A stretch of 64,000 bases of DNA from Phycisphaerae bacterium. Lineage in GTDB: Bacteria; Planctomycetota; Phycisphaerae; UBA1845. Within the stretch, counting starts at the first letter, position 1; each line of letters starts with the position of its first letter. Made by a program: the position numbers and the translations under genes. The DNA lies in contig JAJDDW010000119.1 of assembly GCA_029260115.1 (NCBI GenBank), positions 18,595-82,594 on the forward strand, in the 5' to 3' direction. Of the stretch, positions 1 to 9,100 are shown in pieces. The notes below the pieces were generated by a model, which did not search any database, was not told the origin of the DNA, and saw only the letters and a list, made by a program, of their open reading frames with translations.

Positions 1-84
1 GATCGCAGAGAGCAAGCAGGCTCAATATTTAATGCGTGCGGTGAGACAAGAAAAGCCCGCGTGCTATAGGAAAAGAGGATCGGA

Positions 85-732
85 ATGCAAACAGCGCAAT
101 TAAAAGCAGTACCCCGTACTGAGACGGGCACTAGAGTATCGCGAAACCTTCGCGCCGCGGGCCAATTGCCGGCGATAATTTATGGGCATGGTCAGACGCC
201 GGAAGCGGTAACTGTGGGTACACGTGCATTGTTGGCTGTGCTCGGTCACGGTGCTCGCATGGTTGAGATTGAATTAAATAGCAAGAAAATGCCCTATTTG
301 ATTAAGGAGGTTCAATATGATCACTTGGATCATCTACCTATACACCTTGATTTAACACGCGTGGACTTGGATGAGCGGGTGACGGTTTTGGTTTCTATTG
401 AGTTGAAGGGTACCGCTAAGGGCGTTAATGACGGTGGTGTTCTTGAGCAGATCATGAATGAAATCGAACTCGATTGTCTGGTGACTGAGATTCCCGATAC
501 GCTTCAACCGTTTGTGACCGATTTGGGTTTGGGCGATGCGTTGTTGGTTAAAGATTTGGGTCTGCCTGATGGCGTAACTACGTCGGTAGGGATGGATGAT
601 AAAGTGGCTATGGTTCGTGAGGCTGAAGAGGAAGAAGAAACTGAAGCTGATGCCGATGGCGAAGAAGCAGCTGAGATGCCAGAAATCGTTGGTCGGGTGC
701 GTAGTGAAGAGCCTGAAGAAGATAAGAAGTAG
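85..732 (+). CDS. rplY: 50S ribosomal protein bL25 (Ctc/TL5 type)
   Basis: This protein binds 5S rRNA in the large ribosomal subunit. The N-terminal part (about residues 1-95) has the L25 fold signature, including the RxxGxLPAIIYG region near residue 25. A second beta-rich Ctc domain follows to about residue 180. The last 35 residues are dominated by Glu and Asp, an acidic tail that is absent from short E. coli L25. The ATG at 85 is preceded by GAGG at 75-78. The next gene, pth, starts 27 bases after the stop, a pairing (ctc-pth) common in bacteria. Bases 1-84 upstream show no recognisable gene end. Confidence 0.95.
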   Translation: MQTAQLKAVPRTETGTRVSRNLRAAGQLPAIIYGHGQTPEAVTVGTRALLAVLGHGARMVEIELNSKKMPYLIKEVQYDHLDHLPIHLDLTRVDLDERVTVLVSIELKGTAKGVNDGGVLEQIMNEIELDCLVTEIPDTLQPFVTDLGLGDALLVKDLGLPDGVTTSVGMDDKVAMVREAEEEEETEADADGEEAAEMPEIVGRVRSEEPEEDKK

Positions 733-759
733 TTTGGATCAATTGATGAGGCGCGACTC

Positions 760-1329
760 GTGAAGCTGGTTGTCGGTTTAGGCAATCCTGGCAAGCGTTA
801 CGAAGGCACGCGCCATAACGTTGGTTTTGACGTCGTAGACGTGTTGGCTTCGCGCTGGCGGACTTCGATGTTGACAGAAAAATTTCACGCGTGGTATGGC
901 GACGCCGTATGTGGCGATGAGCGTGTTGTGTTGCTCAAGCCGACTACGTGGATGAATCTATCCGGGCAGGCAGTGGCTGCAGCGGGTCGGTTTTATAAGC
1001 TTGAGTTGGCGGACTTGTTGGTAGTCGCGGACGATTTGGCGTTGCCAATCGGTCGTATTCGGTTTCGGTCCAAGGGATCAGCCGGTAGCCATAATGGTTT
1101 GCAAGATGTGATTGATCGGCTTGGCGGCAATGAATTTAGTCGTCTTCGGGTAGGTATTGATAAGCCGGTTGGTGTGCCTTCGGTGTTTGTGTTGAGTCGT
1201 TTCACCGAAGCTGAGGAATTGGAAATGGTGGCGTCGCGTAAACGTGCGGCGGACGCCGTAGAGCATTGGATACGTAACGGCCCTGAATCGACCATGAATC
1301 GATATAATAGCGACCCCGTGGAACCTTGA
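760..1329 (+). CDS. pth: Peptidyl-tRNA hydrolase
   Basis: Pth releases tRNA from peptidyl-tRNAs that drop off the ribosome. The protein has 189 residues, normal for the family. It shows the N-terminal GLGNPG motif, the catalytic His in TRHNVGF near residue 20, the ADDLALP segment with the conserved Asp, and the KGSAGSHNGL motif. The start is a GTG at 760, directly before the conserved KLVVGLGNPG. It lies just downstream of rplY and upstream of rpsF, so it is probably part of the same translation operon. Confidence 0.96.
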   Translation: MKLVVGLGNPGKRYEGTRHNVGFDVVDVLASRWRTSMLTEKFHAWYGDAVCGDERVVLLKPTTWMNLSGQAVAAAGRFYKLELADLLVVADDLALPIGRIRFRSKGSAGSHNGLQDVIDRLGGNEFSRLRVGIDKPVGVPSVFVLSRFTEAEELEMVASRKRAADAVEHWIRNGPESTMNRYNSDPVEP

Positions 1330-1395
1330 GTGGGACCGTAGCGGCAGTAGGTTGCGATTGTGGTTGAGTAGACGGGATGCAGGAGATCAAAAGCA

Positions 1396-1839
1396 TTGAA
1401 CCAGTATGAAGCTATGTTTCTGTTCGATCCGACGTTCGGCGCGTCGATGGAGCAGTGCGAAGGAGAAGTCCGGCGCCTGATGGAGCGGGCCGAGGCGGAG
1501 CTGCTATTCTGTAAGAAATGGGATGAGCGGCGTTTAGCCTACCGGGTGGATGGACGTAAGCGTGGTGTGTATGTGCTGACTTACTTCAAGGCTAACCCCG
1601 AGAAGATTGGTGGGATAGAGCGCGACACTAAGCTTAGTGAGGATATTCTTCGCATATTAATCCTCCGGGCGGACGATGTGTCGACGGAGCGTATGGAACT
1701 GTGGGGTGCTGCGCATGGCGAGAGCCGTGACGGTGATCCCAGTGATCCGAGCCGTGATCGTGATGACGAAAAGCGTTCCGATGCCAAGACAGAAGTTGCG
1801 GGCGAAGCTGATGCTAAGGCTGCTACGGCTGACGTGTAG
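1396..1839 (+). CDS. rpsF: 30S ribosomal protein bS6
   Basis: bS6 is a small-subunit protein that normally pairs with bS18. The S6 core runs from residue 3 (QYEAMFLFDP) to about residue 100, with the typical RRLAYRVDGRKRGVY stretch. An extra charged tail of about 45 residues rich in Asp, Arg and Lys follows. The start is TTG at 1396, preceded by AGGAG at 1381-1385; no nearer ATG fits the family start. It is followed by ssb, as in many bacteria, but the usual rpsR is missing downstream. Confidence 0.95.
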   Translation: MNQYEAMFLFDPTFGASMEQCEGEVRRLMERAEAELLFCKKWDERRLAYRVDGRKRGVYVLTYFKANPEKIGGIERDTKLSEDILRILILRADDVSTERMELWGAAHGESRDGDPSDPSRDRDDEKRSDAKTEVAGEADAKAATADV

Positions 1840-1910
1840 TCGGGCTTGCGTTGCTTTTTATGTCGTGTGGATATTGTCTTTGAGGCCTTTGTCTAAGTCG
1901 AGGGTGTGTA

Positions 1911-2372
1911 ATGAGTTATAATCGAATCATTCTTGTAGGGAACCTGACCAAGGATCCCGAATTGAGTTACACGGCATCGAATACGGCGGTTTGTAAATTT
2001 GGCATCGCGACGAATCGCAAATGGCGCGATCGTGAGGGCAATGATAAAGAGGATACATGCTTTATTGATTGTACTTTGTTTGGGCGAAGCGCTGAAACGT
2101 TTAAGAAGTACATGAGCAAAGGTCGTGAGGTCATGGTTGAGGGACGTCTTCAACTAAATCAATGGACCACACAGGAAGGTGACAAGCGAAGTAGGCATCA
2201 AGTGTTTGTCGAAAACTTCACTTTCGTAGGTAGTGGCGGTGGCGGTGATGGTCAGCGTAGTGGTGGCGGCGAATCTCGTAATGAGTCTCGTGGTCCTGCG
2301 CCGGTGGCTTCGAATGCCGTTGGCGGCTTTGACGGTCCGCCTGCGCCTACTGATGATGATATTCCGTTTTAG
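1911..2372 (+). CDS. ssb: Single-stranded DNA-binding protein
   Basis: SSB coats single-stranded DNA during replication and repair and recruits partners through its C-terminal tip. Residues 1-110 form the OB fold, beginning SYNRIILVGNLTKDPE, with the conserved TDWxxCxxFG-like region seen here as DTCFIDCTLFG. A Gly/Ser-rich linker follows, and the protein ends in the classical acidic tip DDDIPF. It sits between rpsF and rplI in the conserved order. Confidence 0.96.
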   Translation: MSYNRIILVGNLTKDPELSYTASNTAVCKFGIATNRKWRDREGNDKEDTCFIDCTLFGRSAETFKKYMSKGREVMVEGRLQLNQWTTQEGDKRSRHQVFVENFTFVGSGGGGDGQRSGGGESRNESRGPAPVASNAVGGFDGPPAPTDDDIPF

Positions 2373-2478
2373 TATTGAATTTTCCAGGCTCGTGCCCTTG
2401 CGATAGGGCGTGCTTGGTTAGATGATAATGAAGGCCGTTAATTGGCGGCGTTAGTGCGAAAGAGGATCGTATCAAGCT

Positions 2479-3018
2479 ATGAAATTACTGCTTTGCAAAA
2501 CTGTCGACAAACTGGGTATTGTCGGTGATGTCGTTGATGTGGCCGCTGGTTATGGGCGTAATTATTTGGTTCCTTATGGCTTGGCGACAACGCCTACCGA
2601 AGGGAACATGCGTCGTTTGGCCGAGGCCCGTCGGGTTGCGGAAGAAGATCGCTCCAGGGCGCGTGCCGAATTGGAAGCCTTGGCGGCTCGCATGACGGAT
2701 GTTGAAGTCACGATTCGTGCCAAGGCCAATGAGGACGGCGTGTTGTACGGTTCGGTTAGCGCTCGCGATATTGCGGATGCGTTAGCAGAGGACCAGTTTT
2801 TCCTCAAAGCCGAGCAAATTTTGTTGGACCATCCGATTCGACATTTGGAGAACATGATGGTCGATGTGCGTTTGGCTCAAGACCTTCGTACCCAAGTGAA
2901 GGTCTGGGTGGTGCGTGACAAGGTGGACGAAGAGGGCGCAGAGGGCGAAGAATCATCGGCTGACTCAGCCGAGGCCGGCACGGAGGCTGGCGGTCATGGT
3001 GACAGCACCGACGCATAA
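2479..3018 (+). CDS. rplI: 50S ribosomal protein bL9
   Basis: bL9 bridges the L1 stalk base and has N- and C-terminal RNA-binding domains joined by a helix. The N-domain has the KLGxxGDVVxVxxGYGRNYLVPxGLA signature at residues 11-38, the long helix runs about 45-75, and the C-domain ends near residue 150. A further 30 residues form an acidic Glu/Ser/Ala tail, which makes the protein longer than the usual 148 residues. Its last 23 bases overlap the dnaB start. The ATG at 2479 is preceded by AAAGAGGATC. Confidence 0.95.
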   Translation: MKLLLCKTVDKLGIVGDVVDVAAGYGRNYLVPYGLATTPTEGNMRRLAEARRVAEEDRSRARAELEALAARMTDVEVTIRAKANEDGVLYGSVSARDIADALAEDQFFLKAEQILLDHPIRHLENMMVDVRLAQDLRTQVKVWVVRDKVDEEGAEGEESSADSAEAGTEAGGHGDSTDA

Positions 3019-4411
3019 GCCAGCGACACCTTCCGCTATGGCGGAGCGCGTACCTCCTCAAGACATTGACGCTGAAGCTGCGCTACTTGGCTCTATGATG
3101 ATGAGTCGGGATGCCATTGGCGATGTCATTCCCATCATTACCAGACCTGATAGCGAATGGTTTTATGTCCCCGCGCATCAGCAACTCTTTGAAGTTCTTA
3201 TTGATTTATATGACGACCCTACCAAGGCGATCGACCTGATCATCGTCACGGACGAACTCCGTCGGCGTGACATGTTGGAACTGGTTGGCGGTCAGGAATA
3301 TATGGTCCGGTTAGCCGAGAGTTTTGGCGACTGGGCTAATGCCGAACATTACGCGCGGATTGTTCGCGATAAGGGCATGCTTCGGTCGTTGATCCGCTGC
3401 GCGTCTGAAATCGCAGAGCAAGCCTATGCGGGCATGGAAGAGGCGCGTGAGATTCTCGACAAATCTGAGCAACGCATTTTTGAAGTGACCGAAAAGCGTG
3501 TCAGCGGTCGGACGGTGGAAATCCGCGATGCGGTGGCGAAGTTGGCGCAGCAGCTCGAAGAGGGTTCAGATTCTATATGTACGGGTATGCCTTCGGGGTT
3601 TAACAAGCTTGATGAATTGACGACCGGATTTCATGGTGGCGAGTTGATTATTGTCGCGGCACGACCTTCTATGGGCAAGACGGCGTGGGGATTGAACGTG
3701 GCGGAGCACTTGGCTATGGTTGAGAAGAAGAGCGTAGCGTTTTTCTCCATGGAGATGGGTTGCGACCAGATTGCTCAGCGTTTGATGTGTTCGCACGCGG
3801 GTATTGATGCGCAGCGATTACGTCGGCGGATGCTTAATGATGATGAGATGTTTCGGGTAGTGAATGCGCGTGAGGATTTTCGTGAGGCGAAATTCTATGT
3901 GGATGATACGCCGGGCACGACAGCTATGGAGCTTCGGGCATCTGCGCGGCGGATGCGGAATAAGTTTGGGATTGAAATTGTGTTCGTTGATTATTTGCAA
4001 CTGATGCATAATCCTGGTTCGAATAATCGTCAGGAAGAGATTTCGACGATTAGCCGGTCGTTGAAGAGCCTTGGCCGGGAGCTTGGTATTCCGATTGTCG
4101 CACTCGCTCAGTTAAACCGTATGTCGGAAGGTCGTCAGGATAAGCGGCCCATCATGAGTGACTTGCGGGAGTCGGGCGCGATTGAGCAGGATGCGGATGT
4201 GATTTTGCTGATTCATCGTGAAGAGTATTACAACCCGGAGGATGAATCTGTTCAGGGGTTAGCGGAGCTTATATTAGCGAAGCAGCGAAACGGACCTACT
4301 GGCAGTATTCAAATGCAATTTAATAAAAAGATGACGCGGTTCTCAAATTATTCAATGCAGGAAGTTCCGTTCTCAGCCGGGCAGGTCGATCATGGCAATG
4401 CGCCTTTTTAG
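2996..4411 (+). CDS. dnaB: Replicative DNA helicase DnaB
   Basis: DnaB is the hexameric helicase of the replication fork. The N-terminal DnaB domain starts at VPPQDIDAEAALLGSMM (about residues 18-120). The RecA-like ATPase follows, with a Walker A in ARPSMGKTAWG, a Walker B region in IVFVDYLQLM, and the conserved RESGAIEQDADVI arginine-finger region. The ATG at 2996 is chosen because GGAGG lies nine to ten bases upstream. It overlaps the end of rplI; a second ATG at 3038 is possible. No intein is visible. Length of 471 residues is normal. Confidence 0.95.
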   Translation: MVTAPTHKPATPSAMAERVPPQDIDAEAALLGSMMMSRDAIGDVIPIITRPDSEWFYVPAHQQLFEVLIDLYDDPTKAIDLIIVTDELRRRDMLELVGGQEYMVRLAESFGDWANAEHYARIVRDKGMLRSLIRCASEIAEQAYAGMEEAREILDKSEQRIFEVTEKRVSGRTVEIRDAVAKLAQQLEEGSDSICTGMPSGFNKLDELTTGFHGGELIIVAARPSMGKTAWGLNVAEHLAMVEKKSVAFFSMEMGCDQIAQRLMCSHAGIDAQRLRRRMLNDDEMFRVVNAREDFREAKFYVDDTPGTTAMELRASARRMRNKFGIEIVFVDYLQLMHNPGSNNRQEEISTISRSLKSLGRELGIPIVALAQLNRMSEGRQDKRPIMSDLRESGAIEQDADVILLIHREEYYNPEDESVQGLAELILAKQRNGPTGSIQMQFNKKMTRFSNYSMQEVPFSAGQVDHGNAPF

Positions 4412-4560
4412 TCATGGCTGATTAAGTGTCGCTTGCCTGTGAATTTAAGCTGGTGTTGCGTTGGGTATGCAATGCTGTTGGTGGGCTTTGCCCTGGCTTG
4501 AATCTGAGGTTAAGATTCGCCGGTCGTTGGTGTAGTCATGGCTCACGGTGTTGACGAACG

Positions 4561-6921
4561 TTGCAAAATTTCCAACAAAATATATCGATAAAGAAACCCG
4601 TTTCTACGACGGTACCACGTAGCCTCGGCTATGTGATGTGGGTGGGGCTTGTCCTGTCGTTTGCGCATGCTGCGTTTGCAATTCAATCTCAGCAGGCCGG
4701 CGTGATTTCGGCTATCGAATTCCGTGGTTTGTCAGGAACAACGGAAACATTGGCTGTGCAACTGGCAGGGATACGCGTTGGTGATGTAGCTAGTGAAGCT
4801 TCGCTGATTGCCGCGACCAATAGACTCAAACAATCCGGCAGATTTTTATCTGTTACGCATAAACTACAACCCCAAGATGATGACGGCGTACTTGTCATCA
4901 TTGAAGTTATCGAAAAGCGGGTCGTGACTGCGATTCGGTTTGAGGGGCAGGCTAAGCTTAGCGACGGTCAGTTGAAAAACGAGCTGACTTTTAAGGTGGG
5001 GGATGGTCTGGATTGGTTTGCGATTCGAGAAGGTGGAGATGCCATTGTTGCGCGGTATCGAGACTTGGGATATGGAGATGTTACGGCCACGTATGATCGC
5101 GACAGCATCGAGCAGAGCGGCGAGGTTGTTTATGTGATTCAAGAGGGCGCTCGCGTGGTGATTCGTCAAATCGCCTACGAGGGGAATACTGCTTTCGGGG
5201 CTTCGCAATTAAAAAAGAAAGTTGAATCGAAGACGGCCTTGTGGATTATTCGCTCGGGATCGCTTGATCCATCGCGGGTTGATAGCGATGTCGTAAGTCT
5301 GCGACGGTTCTATCGAGACGAGGGCTTTCTGGATGCGCAGGTTAAGTTTCGTATTGATGTGCGTGAGGATAAAAATATACGCCTTGTATTTGTGATTGAA
5401 GAAGGCACTCGGTATGCGATCGAGCAGATTCAGTTCACGGGGCTATCAGTTTTTTCTAAAGAGGAATTATTGGCTGAGCTTGGATCGAAGGTATCTGAAA
5501 TCGCGAAACGTCCGAAGATTGAGGGTGATGCTCGGCTCATACGAGATAAGTATGGAACGATTGGTAATATCCACGCTGCGGTGCGGGTGACGCGGGTTTT
5601 TTCCGAAGATCCTGGGCTGGTTCAGGTGACGTATCATGTTGAAGAAGGCGAGCAGTTCCGCGTGGGACGGATTGCTGTCCGGGGTAATACGCGTACGAAA
5701 GATAAGGTCGTTCGCCGTGCGTTGGATTTATACCCGCCGGATGATTTGCTCAACCTATCTGCGGCCCGCGATGCGGAAAAGGAGTTAATGCAGACGCGCA
5801 TTTTTAGCTCCGCGCGCGTATATCCTGTCGGCGATCAGCCTGACGTTCGCGATGTAGTGATGGATGTCCAAGAGGCCGAGCGACTGGGCGATTTTATTTT
5901 CGGTGTTGGGGTGACGAGTAATAGTGGTCTTGTCGGGACGGTCACGCTTGATTTGCGGAACTTCGATCTTTACGATCCGCCCACTAGTTGGGAAGAGCTA
6001 TACAAGTTTCGATCTTTCTTTGGCGCTGGTCAGCGCATGCGTTTAGAGCTTCAGCCTGGCACGGACGTGAGCCGGTTTCGTTTAGACTTCACAGAGCCTT
6101 ACTTGTTCGATAAGCCGGTGCGATTTGATTATAGCGCATATTTGTTTGGACGTGGACGCGACGGTTATGACGAACGACGTATTGGCTCGACGGTCAGTTT
6201 TGGTAAGCGTTTTGGTCGTGGGCGGTTGCGTGGCTGGACGGGTGAGTTGGCTTTTCGCGTGGAAGATGTTAATTTGGACGATTTTGATGTGTTCACGGCC
6301 CGTGAGATACGGGATGATCGCGGTTCTAATTTAATAACAAGCCTAAAAGGTTCGTTGGTTCGCGATCGCACGGACAATCGCTTTAAGCCTAGTAGTGGTG
6401 ATCGGTTGCGTGTTTCTTATGAGCAGTTTGGCGTGTTGGGTGGGGACCATAATTTCGCCAAGCTCAACGCGAGTTATCGTTGGTATAAGACGCTGAGCAC
6501 TGACGCGCGTGAGCGAAAGCATGTGCTCGAACTTCGATCGGAAGGCGGCGCGATTGTCGGTGATGCGCCGGTGTTCGAGCGGTATTTTACGGGTGGTACC
6601 GGTTCTATTCGTGGCTTTGATTTTCGTGGCGTTGGTCCGCATGAGGGCATTGACGATAATAATGTGGGTGGCAATTTTCTCGTGCTGCTAGGGGCGGAAT
6701 ACAGTTATCCACTTTTTGGTGATAATGTGCGCGGTCATGTGTTTGTGGATAGTGGCACTGTAGATTCCGAGGTGTATCGCGTGTCCGTTGGTTTTGGCGT
6801 GCGGTTGACGCTTGATATTTTTGGCCCGGTCCCGCTAGAATTTAATATCGCGGCCCCGATGTTAAGCGATGAGGATGACGAAGAGCAAGTATTTAGTTTT
6901 GTGGTGGGTGGATTGTTCTAA
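4561..6921 (+). CDS. bamA: Outer-membrane protein assembly factor BamA
   Basis: BamA inserts beta-barrel proteins into the outer membrane. After an N-terminal signal segment (about residues 25-41), five POTRA repeats can be followed from about residue 47 to 440. Each opens with a pattern such as I-x-F-x-G-x-x-x-x-x-x-x-x-L. An Omp85 barrel fills the rest and ends in a C-terminal Phe (FVVGGLF). The conserved TGGTGSIRGFDFRG (VRGF-like) motif lies near residue 680. The annotated start is TTG at 4561; an ATG at 4636 just before the hydrophobic stretch is an alternative. Skp follows 53 bases downstream. Confidence 0.93.
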   Translation: MQNFQQNISIKKPVSTTVPRSLGYVMWVGLVLSFAHAAFAIQSQQAGVISAIEFRGLSGTTETLAVQLAGIRVGDVASEASLIAATNRLKQSGRFLSVTHKLQPQDDDGVLVIIEVIEKRVVTAIRFEGQAKLSDGQLKNELTFKVGDGLDWFAIREGGDAIVARYRDLGYGDVTATYDRDSIEQSGEVVYVIQEGARVVIRQIAYEGNTAFGASQLKKKVESKTALWIIRSGSLDPSRVDSDVVSLRRFYRDEGFLDAQVKFRIDVREDKNIRLVFVIEEGTRYAIEQIQFTGLSVFSKEELLAELGSKVSEIAKRPKIEGDARLIRDKYGTIGNIHAAVRVTRVFSEDPGLVQVTYHVEEGEQFRVGRIAVRGNTRTKDKVVRRALDLYPPDDLLNLSAARDAEKELMQTRIFSSARVYPVGDQPDVRDVVMDVQEAERLGDFIFGVGVTSNSGLVGTVTLDLRNFDLYDPPTSWEELYKFRSFFGAGQRMRLELQPGTDVSRFRLDFTEPYLFDKPVRFDYSAYLFGRGRDGYDERRIGSTVSFGKRFGRGRLRGWTGELAFRVEDVNLDDFDVFTAREIRDDRGSNLITSLKGSLVRDRTDNRFKPSSGDRLRVSYEQFGVLGGDHNFAKLNASYRWYKTLSTDARERKHVLELRSEGGAIVGDAPVFERYFTGGTGSIRGFDFRGVGPHEGIDDNNVGGNFLVLLGAEYSYPLFGDNVRGHVFVDSGTVDSEVYRVSVGFGVRLTLDIFGPVPLEFNIAAPMLSDEDDEEQVFSFVVGGLF

Positions 6922-6974
6922 ATCTAGTAGCTAGATGTTAGGACTACGAAGCAACTTTCTAATTAAGTGAGACT

Positions 6975-7568
6975 ATGATGATATCACGCAAGTCAATGTT
7001 ATATATGGTGCTAATGCCTTTCGTTTTGCAGTCCGTTTCGTGGGGTGCTACTTCTGTGGCGGTGGTGAATATCCCGGAAGTGTCAGAACGATATAATCGA
7101 CGTGCGGACCTTGAGGCGCGGTTTGAGCTAGTACGTGCGGACTTAAATAAAAAGCGTGATGAACTGCGAGATAAAATTACGCGCGCTGGCCGATCTTTAC
7201 AGGAAGAGTTGAAGCCTGGTACGTCGGAGTATTTTGCGCGTGAGAGAGAGTTAGTTATGCTTGAAGCGGAGCTCAAGTATTTTGTTGAATCGGAAGGGCG
7301 TCGGATTGAGGGCGAACTAGCTGGTTCGCTGAAACTCATTTTCGATGATATTCAGGCCGCCGTGAGCGAGATAGCTAAGCAGAGAAATATTGAAATTGTG
7401 TTGGCGGCTGATCAATTACCAGCGGCTGCGCCGGAAAACACGTCTCAGGTTAGGCAACAAATAGTTCTGCAGAAGGTCATTTATTGGCATCCCAATGTGG
7501 ATATCACGGACGATGTTGTGAATCATCTGAATCAGGGGTACGACGCTGCGAAAAAGGGATCGAAATAA
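6975..7568 (+). CDS. skp: Periplasmic chaperone Skp/OmpH family
   Basis: OmpH-family chaperones hold unfolded outer-membrane proteins in the periplasm. The 197-residue protein has a signal peptide (hydrophobic residues 9-24, likely cleavage after SWGA). The mature start SVAVVNIPEVSERY resembles the family's VAVVDxxKV start. A long charged coiled coil spans about residues 40-135, and a short beta segment (IEIVLAADQL) follows. Its place directly after bamA is the standard arrangement. A strong terminator follows it at 7605. Confidence 0.85.
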   Translation: MMISRKSMLYMVLMPFVLQSVSWGATSVAVVNIPEVSERYNRRADLEARFELVRADLNKKRDELRDKITRAGRSLQEELKPGTSEYFARERELVMLEAELKYFVESEGRRIEGELAGSLKLIFDDIQAAVSEIAKQRNIEIVLAADQLPAAAPENTSQVRQQIVLQKVIYWHPNVDITDDVVNHLNQGYDAAKKGSK

Positions 7569-7604
7569 GTTGCCGGGCTGAGGGCTGACTTGCCATTGGC
7601 TGAG

Positions 7605-7645
7605 GTTTGGCACGCGGAAGCTCGTGCCAAACGGCTCATTTTAAT
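7605..7645 (+). terminator. Rho-independent terminator after skp
   Basis: A perfect 10-bp stem, GTTTGGCACG (7605-7614) with CGTGCCAAAC (7623-7632), encloses an 8-base loop and is followed by GGCTCATTTTAATC. It separates bamA-skp from the lipid A genes, which implies that lpxC/fabZ has its own promoter in 7646-7755. Confidence 0.75.
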
Positions 7646-7755
7646 CAATTATTGGTTCACGTTGAAAATAGCGAAGTATTCCTCCATAATACGGCTTATC
7701 GTATCGCGCGGGTTGATGGCCTTGGTAGGCGAATTAGCCGATCGATGAGGGATTA

Positions 7756-9084
7756 TTGTTGCAGCATCAACGAACTATTCACCATGACATTCAGCTAACC
7801 GGGCGGGGCTTGTTTACGGGCGAGCCGGTATCAGTTCGGTTACGCCCTGGCGATCCCGATACCGGTATATGGTTCGTGCGAACAGATCAAACTCCTCCGG
7901 CGCGTATCGAGGCTCGGGTAGAAAATGTGACTAAGCGTGCGCGTCGTACCGCCATAAAAAATGGGTCCGTCGCGATTGAAACGGTGGAGCATTTTCTGGG
8001 AGCGTTGTCTGGGCTGGGCATTGATAACGCGCTGATAGAAATAGATGCCAACGAATTGCCAGGCGTGGATGGCAGTAGTATGCCGTTCGTAGATTTTATC
8101 AACGAAGCTGGTTTGCAGCAGCAGGATGCCTTTCGTGATCCTTGCGTGATTCGTGAGCCGGTTCGTGTGGTTCAGGGAGACGCGGAGTTGGTTGCGTTGC
8201 CTTTGCTGGATGGCGATGCCGAGTTGTTGCATATTGCTTACGATCTTGATTATGGCGTGGACAATCCGATTGGGGCACAAAGCTATCGTGTATCCGTAAC
8301 GCCCGAACGATTCATCAAAGATATTGCCCCGGCACGCACGTTTGTGCTTAAGGCTGAAGCTGAGCAATTGCATGCCGCTGGTTTGGGCACTCATCTTTCT
8401 TATCAAGATATCTTGGTGTTTGGTGATGATGGCCCGATTGACAATCCGTTGCGTTTTACGAACGAATGTGTGAGGCACAAGATACTGGATTTAATTGGCG
8501 ATCTATCGCTGCTCGGTCGGCCTATTGTGGGGCGTGTGCTTGCACGAAAAAGTGGGCATGCGCTGAATCATCAATTGGTGCGGGCTATTTTAGCGCAATG
8601 CGATGCGGCTAAGCCGAGCGCAAGTGAAGGTAGTCAGCCGATTATCGATATTCATCAGATACACCGAATATTACCTCATCGATATCCGTTTCTCATGGTG
8701 GATCGGGTTATTGAAATTCAAGGTTTGACGAAGGCGGTTGGGGTGAAGAATGTGACAGCTAATGAGCCTTTTTTTCAGGGACATTATCCCGGCGACCCGA
8801 TTATGCCTGGTGTGCTCATTGTTGAGGCGTTAGCTCAGGTTGGGGGTATCCTGTTGAGCCAAGCGCTGGAGCATAAGGGAAAAGTCGCAGTTTTGCTGGG
8901 ATTGGATAAGGTTAAGTTTCGTCGCCCTGTCCGCCCTGGCGATCAGTTGATGTTGGAAGTCGAAGCGTTGCGCGTGCGACCCACCTCTGGCCATATTAAG
9001 GGGTGTGCTATGGTTGACGGTGAAATTGCGGCCGAGGCGGAAATTAAATTTATGCTAGCCGATTCGGGCAAGCGATATAATTAG
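7756..9084 (+). CDS. lpxC/fabZ: Bifunctional UDP-3-O-acyl-GlcNAc deacetylase / hydroxyacyl-ACP dehydratase (LpxC-FabZ)
   Basis: The N-terminal half (about 1-290) is LpxC, the zinc deacetylase that commits to lipid A synthesis. It shows QRTI near the start, the GLFTGEPV loop, the first zinc-ligand region HFLGALSGLGIDN and the HKILDLIGDL motif. The C-terminal half (about 295-442) is FabZ, which dehydrates 3-hydroxyacyl-ACP, with LPHRYPFLMVDRV and the catalytic GHYPGDPIMPGVLIVEALAQ region. The fusion is known from Bacteroidetes and planctomycetes. Start is TTG at 7756 (a second TTG follows at 7759). lpxA starts 16 bases after the stop. Confidence 0.95.
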   Translation: MLQHQRTIHHDIQLTGRGLFTGEPVSVRLRPGDPDTGIWFVRTDQTPPARIEARVENVTKRARRTAIKNGSVAIETVEHFLGALSGLGIDNALIEIDANELPGVDGSSMPFVDFINEAGLQQQDAFRDPCVIREPVRVVQGDAELVALPLLDGDAELLHIAYDLDYGVDNPIGAQSYRVSVTPERFIKDIAPARTFVLKAEAEQLHAAGLGTHLSYQDILVFGDDGPIDNPLRFTNECVRHKILDLIGDLSLLGRPIVGRVLARKSGHALNHQLVRAILAQCDAAKPSASEGSQPIIDIHQIHRILPHRYPFLMVDRVIEIQGLTKAVGVKNVTANEPFFQGHYPGDPIMPGVLIVEALAQVGGILLSQALEHKGKVAVLLGLDKVKFRRPVRPGDQLMLEVEALRVRPTSGHIKGCAMVDGEIAAEAEIKFMLADSGKRYN

Positions 9085-9100
9085 CGGAGATGTGTAACTC

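Noticed and set aside
7840..8478. A 212-codon minus-strand frame inside lpxC/fabZ
   Set aside because: It lies wholly within the LpxC domain and has no ribosome site or family similarity.
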